A DNA stretch of 64,000 nucleotides from Isosphaeraceae bacterium EP7 (GTDB lineage Bacteria; Planctomycetota; Planctomycetia; Isosphaerales; Isosphaeraceae): positions 5,653,174 through 5,717,173 of the forward strand of contig CP151667.1 of the NCBI GenBank assembly GCA_038400315.1, read 5' to 3'. The notes beneath the pieces were generated by a model. It was not told the DNA's origin. It saw only the letters and a program-made list of their open reading frames with translations, and made no database searches. Positions 54,538 to 62,586 of the stretch are shown here, one piece after another. Made by a program: the position numbers and the translations under genes. How positions within the stretch are numbered: position 1 is the first letter of the stretch; each line of letters opens with the position of its first letter.

Positions 54538-55107
54538 ATGCTCGTCGCCTGCCTGCTGCTGAGCTCAGCCCTCGTCGCCGCCGACCCATCGCCGCCGCCC
54601 GGTTTTATTGCCCTCTTCAATGGCAAGGACCTGGAAAACTGGAAGAACGAGGGGAAGGCCAAGGGCCACTGGACCGTCAAGGACGGCGTTCTCCATTACG
54701 ACGGCAAGGGTGACAGCCTGCTCACCGCCAAGGATTACGGCGACGTCGAGTTCTTCGTCGACTGGAAGATCGGGCCTAAGGCCGACTCGGGCATCTATCT
54801 CCGCGGCAAGCCCCAGGTGCAGATCTGGGACGACCCGGTCGGCTCGGGCGGCCTCTACAACAACAAGGTCAACCGGAGCACACCGCTGAAGGTGGTCGAC
54901 AAGCCGGTGGGCGAGTGGAACACCTTCCGGATCATCATGAAGGGCGACAAGGTCACGGTCTATCTCAACGGGACGCTCGTCACTGACAACACGACCCTGG
55001 AAAATTGGCCCGACTACAAGGGGCCCGTCCCAGCCAAGGGGACCATTGAGTTGCAGCACCACGGCAACCCGCTCGAGTTCCGCAATATTTACCTGAAAGA
55101 ACTCTGA
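54538..55107 (+). CDS. DUF1080 (3-keto-disaccharide hydrolase-like) secreted protein
   Basis: 189 residues with a short signal peptide ending SALVAA. The concanavalin-like jelly-roll core shows PGFIALFNGKDLENWKN, WTVKDGVLHYDGKGDSLLTAKDYGDVEFFVDWKIG, DSGIYLRGKPQVQIWD, and EWNTFRIIMKGDKVTVYLNG. This family is very abundant in planctomycetes; some members hydrolyse 3-keto-disaccharides. Activity in this copy is inferred. GAAAGGA precedes the ATG. Confidence 0.9.
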   Translation: MLVACLLLSSALVAADPSPPPGFIALFNGKDLENWKNEGKAKGHWTVKDGVLHYDGKGDSLLTAKDYGDVEFFVDWKIGPKADSGIYLRGKPQVQIWDDPVGSGGLYNNKVNRSTPLKVVDKPVGEWNTFRIIMKGDKVTVYLNGTLVTDNTTLENWPDYKGPVPAKGTIELQHHGNPLEFRNIYLKEL

Positions 55108-55644
55108 GACAGTCGAGGCTCGAGGCCCCCTATCCAAGGGGGCCTCGGCCTCCGGGCCGCGCATCCGAGGCAAGGTTCACGCCCTCAAATCGACGCAAGC
55201 AACGAAGATTACAAGAGTTCATGCGATGAGGACGCGGCAGGGTCGAGAAACTTGAGTGATTTCGCCGAATTTGTCGCCTTTTTCCTTGAGTCTCGATGGT
55301 GCGACCGTTAAACTCCGCCTGCACGTCAAAGACACCCCCGACGTGCAGCCAACTGGCCATCTGAACTTTGAATTTGCTCCAGGCCCGCACGCGTCAACGA
55401 TGACCGTCGTCCCGGCCCATGTCGCATGGATTTGCGGCATGGAGCACCCCCGTCCTGCCCCAGGCCGCCACGCGTGGAACGCGTTGGGGGTCCATGCCAC
55501 AGGTCACTCTGCAGGGACAGCCGCCCGCCGACTTCTCCGGTGAACGGCGTCGAATGCTCGGGTTTTGGAAGACCCGCAGGCACCGACGTTCGGAGCGTTC
55601 GGGTACCGAGTTTCAACTCGCCAAGGCACAAGGAGGGCTATGCC
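55108..55644. other. Intergenic region with several inverted repeats
   Basis: 537 bp without a supportable gene. Besides the terminator hairpin, it has a perfect inverted repeat with 9-bp arms CTGCACGTC (55319-55327) and GACGTGCAG (55340-55348), and a CCACGCGTGG palindrome near 55469. It precedes the C26-family gene and may contain its operator sites. Confidence 0.4.
55122..55146 (+). terminator. Hairpin after the DUF1080 gene
   Basis: GAGGCCCCC (55122-55130) and GGGGGCCTC (55138-55146), perfect 9-bp stem with a 7-nt loop, begins 14 bp after the stop. No T-run. Confidence 0.65.
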
Positions 55645-56397
55645 ATGAAGGACCGGCCTCTCATCGGGATCAACACCGACTACCGCGCGGCCGTCAAGGG
55701 TCGCGCCCCGCAGACGATGGTGCACAGCGGATACTATGACAGTATCCTCTCCGCAGGCGCCATCCCCATCCTGCTGCCGCCGCTCACGAAAGAACAGGAC
55801 CTCGGGCCGATCCTCGACAGGCTCGACGGCGTGCTGCTCACCGGCGGCGACGACCTCGACCCCAAGAAGATGAACCTGGGCTTCCACCCGTCCGTCACCA
55901 TGATGAACGAGCGGCGCGAGAACAGCGACCGCCTGCTCTGTCGACTGGTCCAGGAGCGCAAGCTCCCCGTGCTGGCCATCGGCGTGGGGATGCAGGAGCT
56001 GAACGTCTGCAACGGCGGCGGCATCTACTTGCACCTGCCCGAAGACCTGCCCAAGGCCATCCCGCACCGCGACCCCCAAGGGGGCCCGCATCGTCACACC
56101 GTCGTGATGGAGCCGGGCACGCGGATGGAAGAGATCTACGGGCCGGGCGAGATCCGGGTCAACAGCTACCACCACCAGGGCATCCGCAAGCTCGCCCCCA
56201 ACTTCGTCGTCGCCGCGCTCGCCCCCGACGGGCTCGTCGAGGCCTACGAAGGTCGCGACCCGGGCTGGTGGGTCGTCGGCGTCCAGTGGCACCCCGAGAA
56301 CGAGGGGACCATCTCGCTGGACACCCAGCTCATCGAATCATTCGTCGCCGCCTCGTCGAATTCTCACGCCAGCCCGAAGCTCGCCAAGGTCGGCTGA
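55645..56397 (+). CDS. Gamma-glutamyl-GABA hydrolase (peptidase C26)-family protein lacking the cysteine nucleophile
   Basis: 250 residues. The family framework is clear: PLIGINTDYR, MVHSGYYDSILSAGAIPILLPP, LDGVLLTGGDDLDPKK, REN, NSYHHQGIRKLAP and VVGVQWHPEN (His and Glu of the triad). In active members the nucleophile elbow is AICRG; here it reads AIGVGMQELN, with Gly at about position 113 where the Cys should be. Known PuuD-type enzymes release GABA from gamma-glutamyl-GABA. This copy is probably inactive in that reaction or has a different mechanism. AAGGAGGG precedes the ATG. Confidence 0.85.
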   Translation: MKDRPLIGINTDYRAAVKGRAPQTMVHSGYYDSILSAGAIPILLPPLTKEQDLGPILDRLDGVLLTGGDDLDPKKMNLGFHPSVTMMNERRENSDRLLCRLVQERKLPVLAIGVGMQELNVCNGGGIYLHLPEDLPKAIPHRDPQGGPHRHTVVMEPGTRMEEIYGPGEIRVNSYHHQGIRKLAPNFVVAALAPDGLVEAYEGRDPGWWVVGVQWHPENEGTISLDTQLIESFVAASSNSHASPKLAKVG

Positions 56398-56564
56398 GCC
56401 TGAGGACTTGGAAGTTTGGCACGCCGCTCGTCCAACTCCATCGAATTCGGAACGCCGCATCGCCGGGTCATTTCCGGGCACCGATGCCGCAAACGTCCCA
56501 GCCCAGGGAGCATTTTCCCGCAGGGGCCGGACGAACCGAGATTCCTTCGACTGATGAGCACGCG

Positions 56565-56598
56565 AAGTCCGCGGGGATCGATTCCCGGCGGACTTTTC
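56565..56598 (+). terminator. Intrinsic terminator
   Basis: A 13-14-bp stem (AAGTCCGC-GGGG arm pairing with a CCC-GGCGGACTT arm, one mismatch) with a TCGA loop, ending in TTTT. It is the only hairpin here with a plus-strand T-run. Confidence 0.65.
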
Positions 56599-56688
56599 GC
56601 GTCGACGGCCGCAAGTGATCCCTCATGCTCATGCGAGCAGCATTCGCATGCGATGCCTGGCTTCTCATCGCAACCCCGTCGCGACGAA

Positions 56689-56717
56689 GGCCCGCCGGAT
56701 GCGGTTTCCGGCGGGCC
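56689..56717 (-). terminator. Stem-loop downstream of the YXWGXW gene
   Basis: Perfect 11-bp arms, GGCCCGCCGGA (56689-56699) and TCCGGCGGGCC (56707-56717), with a 7-nt loop, 47 bp past the stop on the minus strand. Only a weak T-tract follows. Confidence 0.55.
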
Positions 56718-56764
56718 TCGAATGACGCACTGATCTCACAATTTCAACGGGAAACGCGAAGCGA

Positions 56765-59392
56765 TCACCGACGGCCACCGCCTCCGCCGCCGCCACCGCG
56801 CCCGCCCATTCCTCCACCACCTCCGCCACGCCCGCCCATTCCGCCGCCGCCGCCCATGCGAGCGCCCCCCATTTGACCGCCTCCCATTCCGGCACCTCCC
56901 ATGCGCGGACCTGCCATCTGGCCGCCTCCCATGCGCGGACCTGCCATCTGGCCGCCTCCCATGCGCGGACCGGCGACCTGGCCGCCTCCCATGCGCGGGC
57001 CGGCGATCTGGCCACCTCCCATGCGCGGCCCTGCCATCTGCCCACCTCCCATGCGCGGGCTGGCGATCTGGCCACCTCCCATGCGCGGGCCACCCGCCTG
57101 GCCAAATTGGCCGAGGCTACCCTGTGAGAGACCACCGCGGGCCATGCCGGCGTTCTGCTGCGGGTTTCCCCCCATGCGGGGCTGGCTTATCCCGGGCGCT
57201 GCTTGCCCGCGGAATCCCTGCGTCGGCCCCTGGCCACGCGGTGGTTGCACCATAGCTCCGACCCCGGGACGGTTACCCTGAGGGCCGCCGGCACGCGGCT
57301 GCACTGCGGGAGATTGAGCTTGTTGACCCATCCCCGGCCGTAGATTCCCAGGTCCGAAGCCCCCCCCTTGTCCGGGCCGCGTTAGCGGCCGTTGCTGACC
57401 TGGCTGACCCGGACGCATCCCTTGGACTCCTCCGCCAAGCTGGCCGGGGTTCTGCGATCGGGACGCCTGAGCAGGCCCCACGCGTCCCGGAATGATCTGC
57501 GAGGGAAGATTGGCCCCGCCCGCGTTGGATGAGTTGAACGCCGGTCGACCGACAGAGTGGCTCAGGCCCTGAGCATTCTGGCCAGGGCGAGTTCCCCCGT
57601 TGAAGCCTGGTCGCCACGATTGACTGGCCATCGAGGTGGTTGGTCTCTGCCCCTGGGCTCTCGGAGCCTGGTTCTGGCGAAACGGATTCCCATAAGCCGA
57701 CGACGCGGGGGGAGCCATCGACCCCGGACGCGGCATCGAAGCGAATGAGCTGCCATTCGTCCGTCCTCCCGGACGATCGCGGCCCGGCTGACCCATGGAA
57801 GGACGACCGCCACCCGGCTGCCCCGGACGGATGGGGCCCTGCCCCGGTCGGCCGCCTGCTCCCATCTCGCCGCCTGGTCGGTTCACGAACGGTCCGTTGC
57901 CATTCGGCCTGCCACCTTGCCCGCCGCCGTTCGGCCGACCTTGATGGCCGCCATGATTGGGCGCGAACGGATATCGGTTGTGACCACCTTGATGGTTCCA
58001 ACCATTCCCCCGATTAACCCATCCATTGTTGCCCCAACCTCGGTTGCCCCAGTTCTGTCTGCCCCAACCGCCACCTCCCCAGTTGTTGAAGCCGAAGCCC
58101 GAATAGACGGGCCAGCCGAAGCCGCCGTAATTTCCAAATCCACCGAAACCGCCGAAGCCATAATTCCCGTAATAAGGGAAGCCAAAACCCGAGCCGAATC
58201 CAAGGCTCAACGAGTTGAAGCCGCCGTAGCCGCCGAACCCGAAGAGGCGGCCAATCGCCAGGCCACCACCCAGGCCGCCATATCCAAATCCCCCCGGGCT
58301 AAACCCGCCAAACCCTCCCGGGCCGTAGCCGCCGAAACCGCCGAAGAGACCATTACCGCCGTAGCCGGCGGAGGTGAGGTAGGGGTAGCCGAAGGAGCCC
58401 TGATAAGGAAAGTCGAGGTAGCCGGAGTAGGTCCCGAGAGACCCGTAGGAGGCGTAACCGTAATACTGGCCTTGGGGGTCGTAGTAGCAGCCGGGGTAGC
58501 CGTCGTAATAGCTGGTCGGTCGGCCGAACGCGCCGTAGAGTTGGCCGAAGGACTCGGGAGTCACCTGCGTGATTGGCTGATAGACGACCTCGCCTGCGTC
58601 GCGCGCCGTGGCGTCGACCTGGGCCGGCGCGAAGAGGGTGCCGCGATCTTCTAGTGTCCGGTCCCAGTACCCGTCCTGGAACGCCCACCCTTCAGGCTGC
58701 TTGATCCACTGAGCGGGAACCCACGCCCAACCTTCCTGGGCCTTGGTCCAGAAGCCGGGTTTCCAGACGACGCCATTTCCGTCTGGGTAGTACTGGCCGG
58801 GGATGTAGAAGGCGTCGGCCGAGGGGGCCTCGCCGGGGGTCTCCTCGGGCCGATCCGTGGGCGGGCCGTCCTTGCGGAAGTCGACCCGGTCGGTGGTCCG
58901 GTCGCTCCAGAAACCGGGCACGCGGGCCCACCCCTGGTCGTCTCGCTTCCAGTATCCGTTGACCCAGAAACGGCCCGGAGGGGGGACGCGCCAGGCGCCG
59001 GTCACCCAGGTGAAATCTTGGCGCTTGGTATCCCAGTCCCAGTAGCCGTCGATCCATTCGGCCTTGGGGTCGGGCTTGTCGATGCCGGGCCGTTCGACCA
59101 CGGGCGCAGGCGGCGACTGCTTGACGCGCACAGGGTCGCGATCGCGGGCCGGCGAGAGGAACCCTTCGTTGAGCGGGCCTTCCATCAACGCCTTGACGTT
59201 GGGGTTGGCGACTCCCTCGCGCGGGGCGTCGGGAAGGGCCTCGGGAAGCGTCGTGATGTCCTGGGCGGGAGCCTCGGGCGCGACGAGGGCGGGAAGTTGC
59301 AGCGCGAGGACCGCCGAGGGCCATGAGGCCAGCCCGAGGGCCGCCGTCAGAAGGCCCTGGCCAAGCCGGGACTTGACGACTGGTCCAACCAT
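56765..59392 (-). CDS. Large secreted YXWGXW/glycine-rich repeat protein
   Basis: 875 residues. A signal peptide (LLTAALGLASWPSAVLA) is followed by about five YXWGXW-like tryptophan/tyrosine repeats between 110 and 260 (IDGYWDWD, VNGYWKRD, VPGFWSD, KPGFWTK, FQDGYWD). Next comes a Gly/Tyr/Phe-rich region (about 285-475), then Asn/Gly and Pro/Gly/Gln/Arg-rich stretches, and at the C-terminus decapeptide repeats (PRMGGGQ plus MA/IA/VA and G/S) and a poly-Gly tail. Such composition suggests an extracellular or outer-surface structural protein. The start at 59392 follows GGAG. Confidence 0.85.
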   Translation of the reverse strand: MVGPVVKSRLGQGLLTAALGLASWPSAVLALQLPALVAPEAPAQDITTLPEALPDAPREGVANPNVKALMEGPLNEGFLSPARDRDPVRVKQSPPAPVVERPGIDKPDPKAEWIDGYWDWDTKRQDFTWVTGAWRVPPPGRFWVNGYWKRDDQGWARVPGFWSDRTTDRVDFRKDGPPTDRPEETPGEAPSADAFYIPGQYYPDGNGVVWKPGFWTKAQEGWAWVPAQWIKQPEGWAFQDGYWDRTLEDRGTLFAPAQVDATARDAGEVVYQPITQVTPESFGQLYGAFGRPTSYYDGYPGCYYDPQGQYYGYASYGSLGTYSGYLDFPYQGSFGYPYLTSAGYGGNGLFGGFGGYGPGGFGGFSPGGFGYGGLGGGLAIGRLFGFGGYGGFNSLSLGFGSGFGFPYYGNYGFGGFGGFGNYGGFGWPVYSGFGFNNWGGGGWGRQNWGNRGWGNNGWVNRGNGWNHQGGHNRYPFAPNHGGHQGRPNGGGQGGRPNGNGPFVNRPGGEMGAGGRPGQGPIRPGQPGGGRPSMGQPGRDRPGGRTNGSSFASMPRPGSMAPPASSAYGNPFRQNQAPRAQGQRPTTSMASQSWRPGFNGGTRPGQNAQGLSHSVGRPAFNSSNAGGANLPSQIIPGRVGPAQASRSQNPGQLGGGVQGMRPGQPGQQRPLTRPGQGGGFGPGNLRPGMGQQAQSPAVQPRAGGPQGNRPGVGAMVQPPRGQGPTQGFRGQAAPGISQPRMGGNPQQNAGMARGGLSQGSLGQFGQAGGPRMGGGQIASPRMGGGQMAGPRMGGGQIAGPRMGGGQVAGPRMGGGQMAGPRMGGGQMAGPRMGGAGMGGGQMGGARMGGGGGMGGRGGGGGGMGGRGGGGGGGGRR
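56894..57110 (-). repeat. 30-bp direct repeats encoding a decapeptide
   Basis: Seven near-identical 30-bp units, each with ATGCGCGG at its core (56901, 56931, 56961, 56991, 57021, 57051, 57081), inside the C-terminal part of the YXWGXW gene. The period is a multiple of three, so copy number can change without a frameshift. They are coding repeats, not a CRISPR array. Confidence 0.95.
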
Positions 59393-60553
59393 GGTAGGTG
59401 CTCCATGGGCGCCGACGACGCCCGTTAGCCGATGCTTCAGCCTGTTGCTCTGATTCTACGAGACATAGAAGCAAACCCCGAGCCTCACGGCGCGGAATCG
59501 CCTGCCGAGTCCCGGATTCGGCCGCAAACGCCGATTGTCCGAGCCGAGGGATGATCCTGCGATCGCGCTCGTCATCAGGGACCTCCCTTCCTACGCCAGA
59601 AACCTGGCGACGGGACGGAGAGATCTCACGGATCGACCCGCGAGGTCGATCCTCACCTCGGCACGGCTGACGGTCCTCCTTCGATTCGATAGGCCCTCGC
59701 GCATCGACGGGCTCGACGTCTTGGAGAGGGCCAACGCACGCGTCGAAAGCTCGCGAGATGCCTCGGACGTATGCTCCGCAGGGAGCATTCGCTTCGCCCG
59801 AGAGAGACGCTGCAATCACCAAGAGCCGCAAGCTCACCGCGACCGCCAGACTCGCCCCATGTCGCTCCTCCGATGACCTCACTCAGGCCGCCCCGGCCAG
59901 GCGCCAGACCACCTGAGCCCAGCCCGCTTCGGTCGTTCGATGGACCTCGTTCGCCCCTCTTCTGGAGAGCTCTGAGAGGAGCCGAGAGAGCCCTCGGTCG
60001 TCGACGCGAAGACTCCTCGAAGGACCCTCCCGGGATCTCTCTCGGAGGTCCTTCTCGCAGTCAGTCGGGGCAGTGAGTTGGAACCCGCACGTCCGTCGCG
60101 TCCGTCATGATCGAAACGAAGGGTGGCCCGAGCGGGGCTGACATCGCGTGGCTGACATCGAAAATCCTCTCCATTCCGAGATTTTTTTTCGGACCCGATC
60201 CCGCGCGCGTCTGGCCGCGACGAACTTGTATTCTTCGAAGGGTTGCGACGAGCCTCGAACGGAGACCCTGGCCTCGAACCCGCAAAAACCGCGGATTTTC
60301 AAAGGTCCGCGGCGTCCCATATCGAATGTATAATTTTGATCACATCCTTATTTGGATCATGAGAATCGCACTCCCACTTTGGCTCCGATCGATTCGTTTG
60401 GCAAAAACCTCCCGGAAATCGACCGAAACGGGTCGCGGGTGTCCCATCTTCGTCTTCCCGAGCGTGATATATTTCGCTAAGAAATGAGCGGCGAGGCGGT
60501 GGAGTTGGGACCCGGCCTCGTCGCAGTTCCACACTCAGTTGAAGGAAGATACG
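59393..60553. other. 1.16-kb region without a supported gene
   Basis: Open frames here lack homology and good ribosome sites; one minus-strand frame starting at 59882 begins with a signal-like stretch (LAVAVSLRLLVIAASLSG) but then has no coherent fold. From about 60170 to 60480 the composition drops in GC and includes an 8-T run (60182-60189), an inverted repeat CCGCGGA-N10-TCCGCGG (60289-60312), an exact TATAAT (60329-60334) and GATATATT near 60467. It probably holds the promoter of the H1-like gene. Confidence 0.4.
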
Positions 60554-60997
60554 ATGGCGGTGAAGAAGCGCGAGGCGAGCAAGTCCGAAGTCGCGGCCAG
60601 CACCTCCAAGGCCACCAAGCAGTCGGCGCCCAAGAAGGCCGCCGCCAAGAAATCCGAGGCCCCGGCCGCCCCGGTTGCGGCCCCGAAGGCCGCCCCGAAG
60701 AAGGCGGCCGCCCCGGCCCCCGTCGCGGCCAAGGCCCCCGCCGCGGCCAAGGCTCCCAAGAAGCCGGCCCCGGCCCCGATCAAATTGTCGGCCACTCAGA
60801 CCGAGTTCCTCAAGAAGATCAAGGACACGGCCGAGGAGGGTTACCTCGCCTCGAAGAAGGTCGAGCAGAAGACCCTCGAGGCTCTGCTCAATCGCAAGCT
60901 CATCAAGAAGGGCGGCAAGGACAAGACCTCAGGCGGCTTCAAGTACCTGATCTCCAAGCAGGGCGAGAAGCACCTCGAGACGCAGCCCACGGCCTGA
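60554..60997 (+). CDS. Histone H1-like Lys/Ala/Pro-rich DNA-binding protein
   Basis: 147 residues. Residues 1-75 are almost entirely Lys, Ala, Pro and Ser (KKAAAKKSEAPAAPVAAPKA, APKKPAPAP), like the basic tails of bacterial H1-type proteins. Residues 76-145 form a small globular domain (KLSATQTEFLKKIKDTAEEGYLASKKVEQKTLEALLNRKLIKKGG, FKYLISKQGEKHL) resembling a winged helix. It is probably a nucleoid-associated protein. AAGGAAG lies before the ATG at 60554. Confidence 0.8.
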   Translation: MAVKKREASKSEVAASTSKATKQSAPKKAAAKKSEAPAAPVAAPKAAPKKAAAPAPVAAKAPAAAKAPKKPAPAPIKLSATQTEFLKKIKDTAEEGYLASKKVEQKTLEALLNRKLIKKGGKDKTSGGFKYLISKQGEKHLETQPTA

Positions 60998-61309
60998 CCG
61001 GCCTGGACTGTTCTCGACCTTCTGCCCCAATGTCCGCCCGCCGAGGGAGCGTCCGTCTCGCACGGTCGGCTCGGACCCGGGGGCAACCCACGGGGACGGG
61101 TCCGCGGAGGTTCGCTCCGCACGCGAGACCTTCCCAACACGCTTCGCCCGGGGGGCCGCAAGGCACGCCGCCCACCCCCGGGCCCGCCAGCCGAAGACGC
61201 CGCGTCACCCGTTCAAGCTCATCTCCGGCAGCCCTCGCGGGCGGGTCGGGCGATGGGCCGGGCGAGAGACGCGGCGTTCTTTCGTTGAGGCCTCGACAGG
61301 ATCCCGAGG
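60998..61309. other. Convergent intergenic region
   Basis: 312 bp between the H1-like gene and the asparaginase gene, very GC-rich. I see no gene, clear terminator or repeat that I can support. Confidence 0.35.
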
Positions 61310-62371
61310 TCAGGCCGGAGGCAGTTCGTCGTACAACGGGGTGCACTCGACGAGGCGGGCGGAGTCGCCGTCATGGAGCGCCATCTTCTCGCCCGCCCAG
61401 AGGCTGGCGCCGGCGTACTTGCCGTCCTTGGTGACGCAGTAGAACTTCACCTGGAAGTTGGGCCGGCCCTTCTTGTCTCGCAGCCGATCGAGCTTGTTCG
61501 TCGCCACCACCCGCTTGCAGGCATCGAGAACCGCGTCCTGGGGCGCCCGCCCGGCGCGCAAGGATTCGACGATGGTGTGGCTCGACAGGTTCAGGAGGTT
61601 GGCCTCGCCCCGACCGGTCGAGCCGGCCGAGCCCACCTCGTTGTCGAGGTAGAGCCCCGCGCCCAGAATCGGCGAGTCGCCCACCCGTCCGGGGATCTTG
61701 AAGTAGAGGCCCGACGTGGTCGTCACGCAGCCGAGGTTGCCGTGCGTGTCGAGCGCCGAGCAGTGGATCGTGCCCGGCTTGCGGATGCCGAACTCGGTGC
61801 GCACCGCGTCGTCCAGCTCGTCGTCGGGCGGGGGGAATCGGTCGTCGTCCTTGCCGTTGGTCTCCTTCCAGTAGAGCCAGATCTTGCGGGCGTCGTCGGT
61901 CAGCAGGTCCTCCTCGGGGAACCCGTGCGCCTTGGCGAACCGGAGCGCGCCCTCGCCCACGAGCAGGCAATGGTCGGTGCGCTTCATCACCAGGCGGGCC
62001 ACCGCGGCGGGGTGCTTGATGTTGCGGAGCGAGGCCACCGCGCCGGCCGAATGAGTCGGCCCGTGCATCACCGCGGCGTCCAGCTCGACGACGCCGTCTT
62101 CGTTGGGAATGCCGCCGTAGCCGACGGTGTGGTCCTCGGGGTCGGCCTCGACGATGGCGACCCCGGCGATCGCGGCGTCGAGCGGGTCGGCCCCGGCGCG
62201 GATCTGCTCCATCGCCTTCTCGACGGCCCTCAGGCCATTGCCGCTGCTGACGACGATCGGCCGTCGCTGGCCCGGAGGCTTGGGCCGCGAGGCGCCAAAC
62301 GAGGCGGAGGCTCCCAGGCCTGCCGCGGCGTTCAAGGTGAGGAAGGTCCTGCGATTGAGCGGCTCGGCCAT
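61310..62371 (-). CDS. Isoaspartyl peptidase/L-asparaginase-family Ntn hydrolase, Tat signal
   Basis: 353 residues. A twin-arginine start (LNRRTFLTLNAAAGLGASASFG) suggests export. The glycosylasparaginase-type framework follows: DPLDAAIAGVAIVEADPEDHTVGYGGIPNEDGVVELDAAVM, and the self-cleavage site KPGTIHCSALDTHGNLGCVTTTSG, where Thr after Gly is the expected nucleophile. IPGRVGDSPILGAGLYLDNEVGSAGSTGRGEA is the substrate pocket. It likely hydrolyses N4-linked asparagine amides, possibly GlcNAc-Asn, after autoproteolysis. Confidence 0.92.
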   Translation of the reverse strand: MAEPLNRRTFLTLNAAAGLGASASFGASRPKPPGQRRPIVVSSGNGLRAVEKAMEQIRAGADPLDAAIAGVAIVEADPEDHTVGYGGIPNEDGVVELDAAVMHGPTHSAGAVASLRNIKHPAAVARLVMKRTDHCLLVGEGALRFAKAHGFPEEDLLTDDARKIWLYWKETNGKDDDRFPPPDDELDDAVRTEFGIRKPGTIHCSALDTHGNLGCVTTTSGLYFKIPGRVGDSPILGAGLYLDNEVGSAGSTGRGEANLLNLSSHTIVESLRAGRAPQDAVLDACKRVVATNKLDRLRDKKGRPNFQVKFYCVTKDGKYAGASLWAGEKMALHDGDSARLVECTPLYDELPPA

Positions 62372-62586
62372 GACATCGTCTCTCGCCAGGCAAAGGGGTG
62401 AGGTCCGTCGGTGCCGGGCCTCGTTGATCGGTTCGGCACAAGCATATCGGCCCCCCCTTGCACACGCCACGACCGCACCTCGCGCATTGCAGCCGGTCCG
62501 GAACCGGTTAGCCTGGAGGAGCGGGCGGGAGCGGAGAACGTCTCTCCGGCCATGCCCGATCACCCACACCGCGGGGCCTTGAACCG

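Larger units (their letters stand above)
56398..56764. other. Convergent intergenic region with two stem-loops
   Basis: 367 bp between convergent stops. One hairpin (AAGTCCGC arm at 56565, ending in TTTT near 56598) can end the plus-strand transcript. The other has perfect 11-bp arms, GGCCCGCCGGA (56689-56699) and its complement (56707-56717), and can end the minus-strand transcript of the YXWGXW gene. Confidence 0.55.

Noticed and set aside
56894-57110. Regular 30-bp repeats as a possible CRISPR array
   Set aside because: There are no distinct spacers; units are contiguous, in frame and encode a decapeptide within a long gene, and no cas genes are present.
57917-58654. 245-codon plus-strand frame opposite the Gly-rich region
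   Set aside because: An Ala/Glu/Val-rich antisense product of GGN and CCN codons; the sense strand has a signal peptide and YXWGXW motifs.
58692-59882. Minus-strand frame with a signal-like N-terminus at 59882
   Set aside because: After the hydrophobic start it loses any pattern and then overlaps the YXWGXW gene in another frame; may be non-coding. Recorded only as part of the gap.
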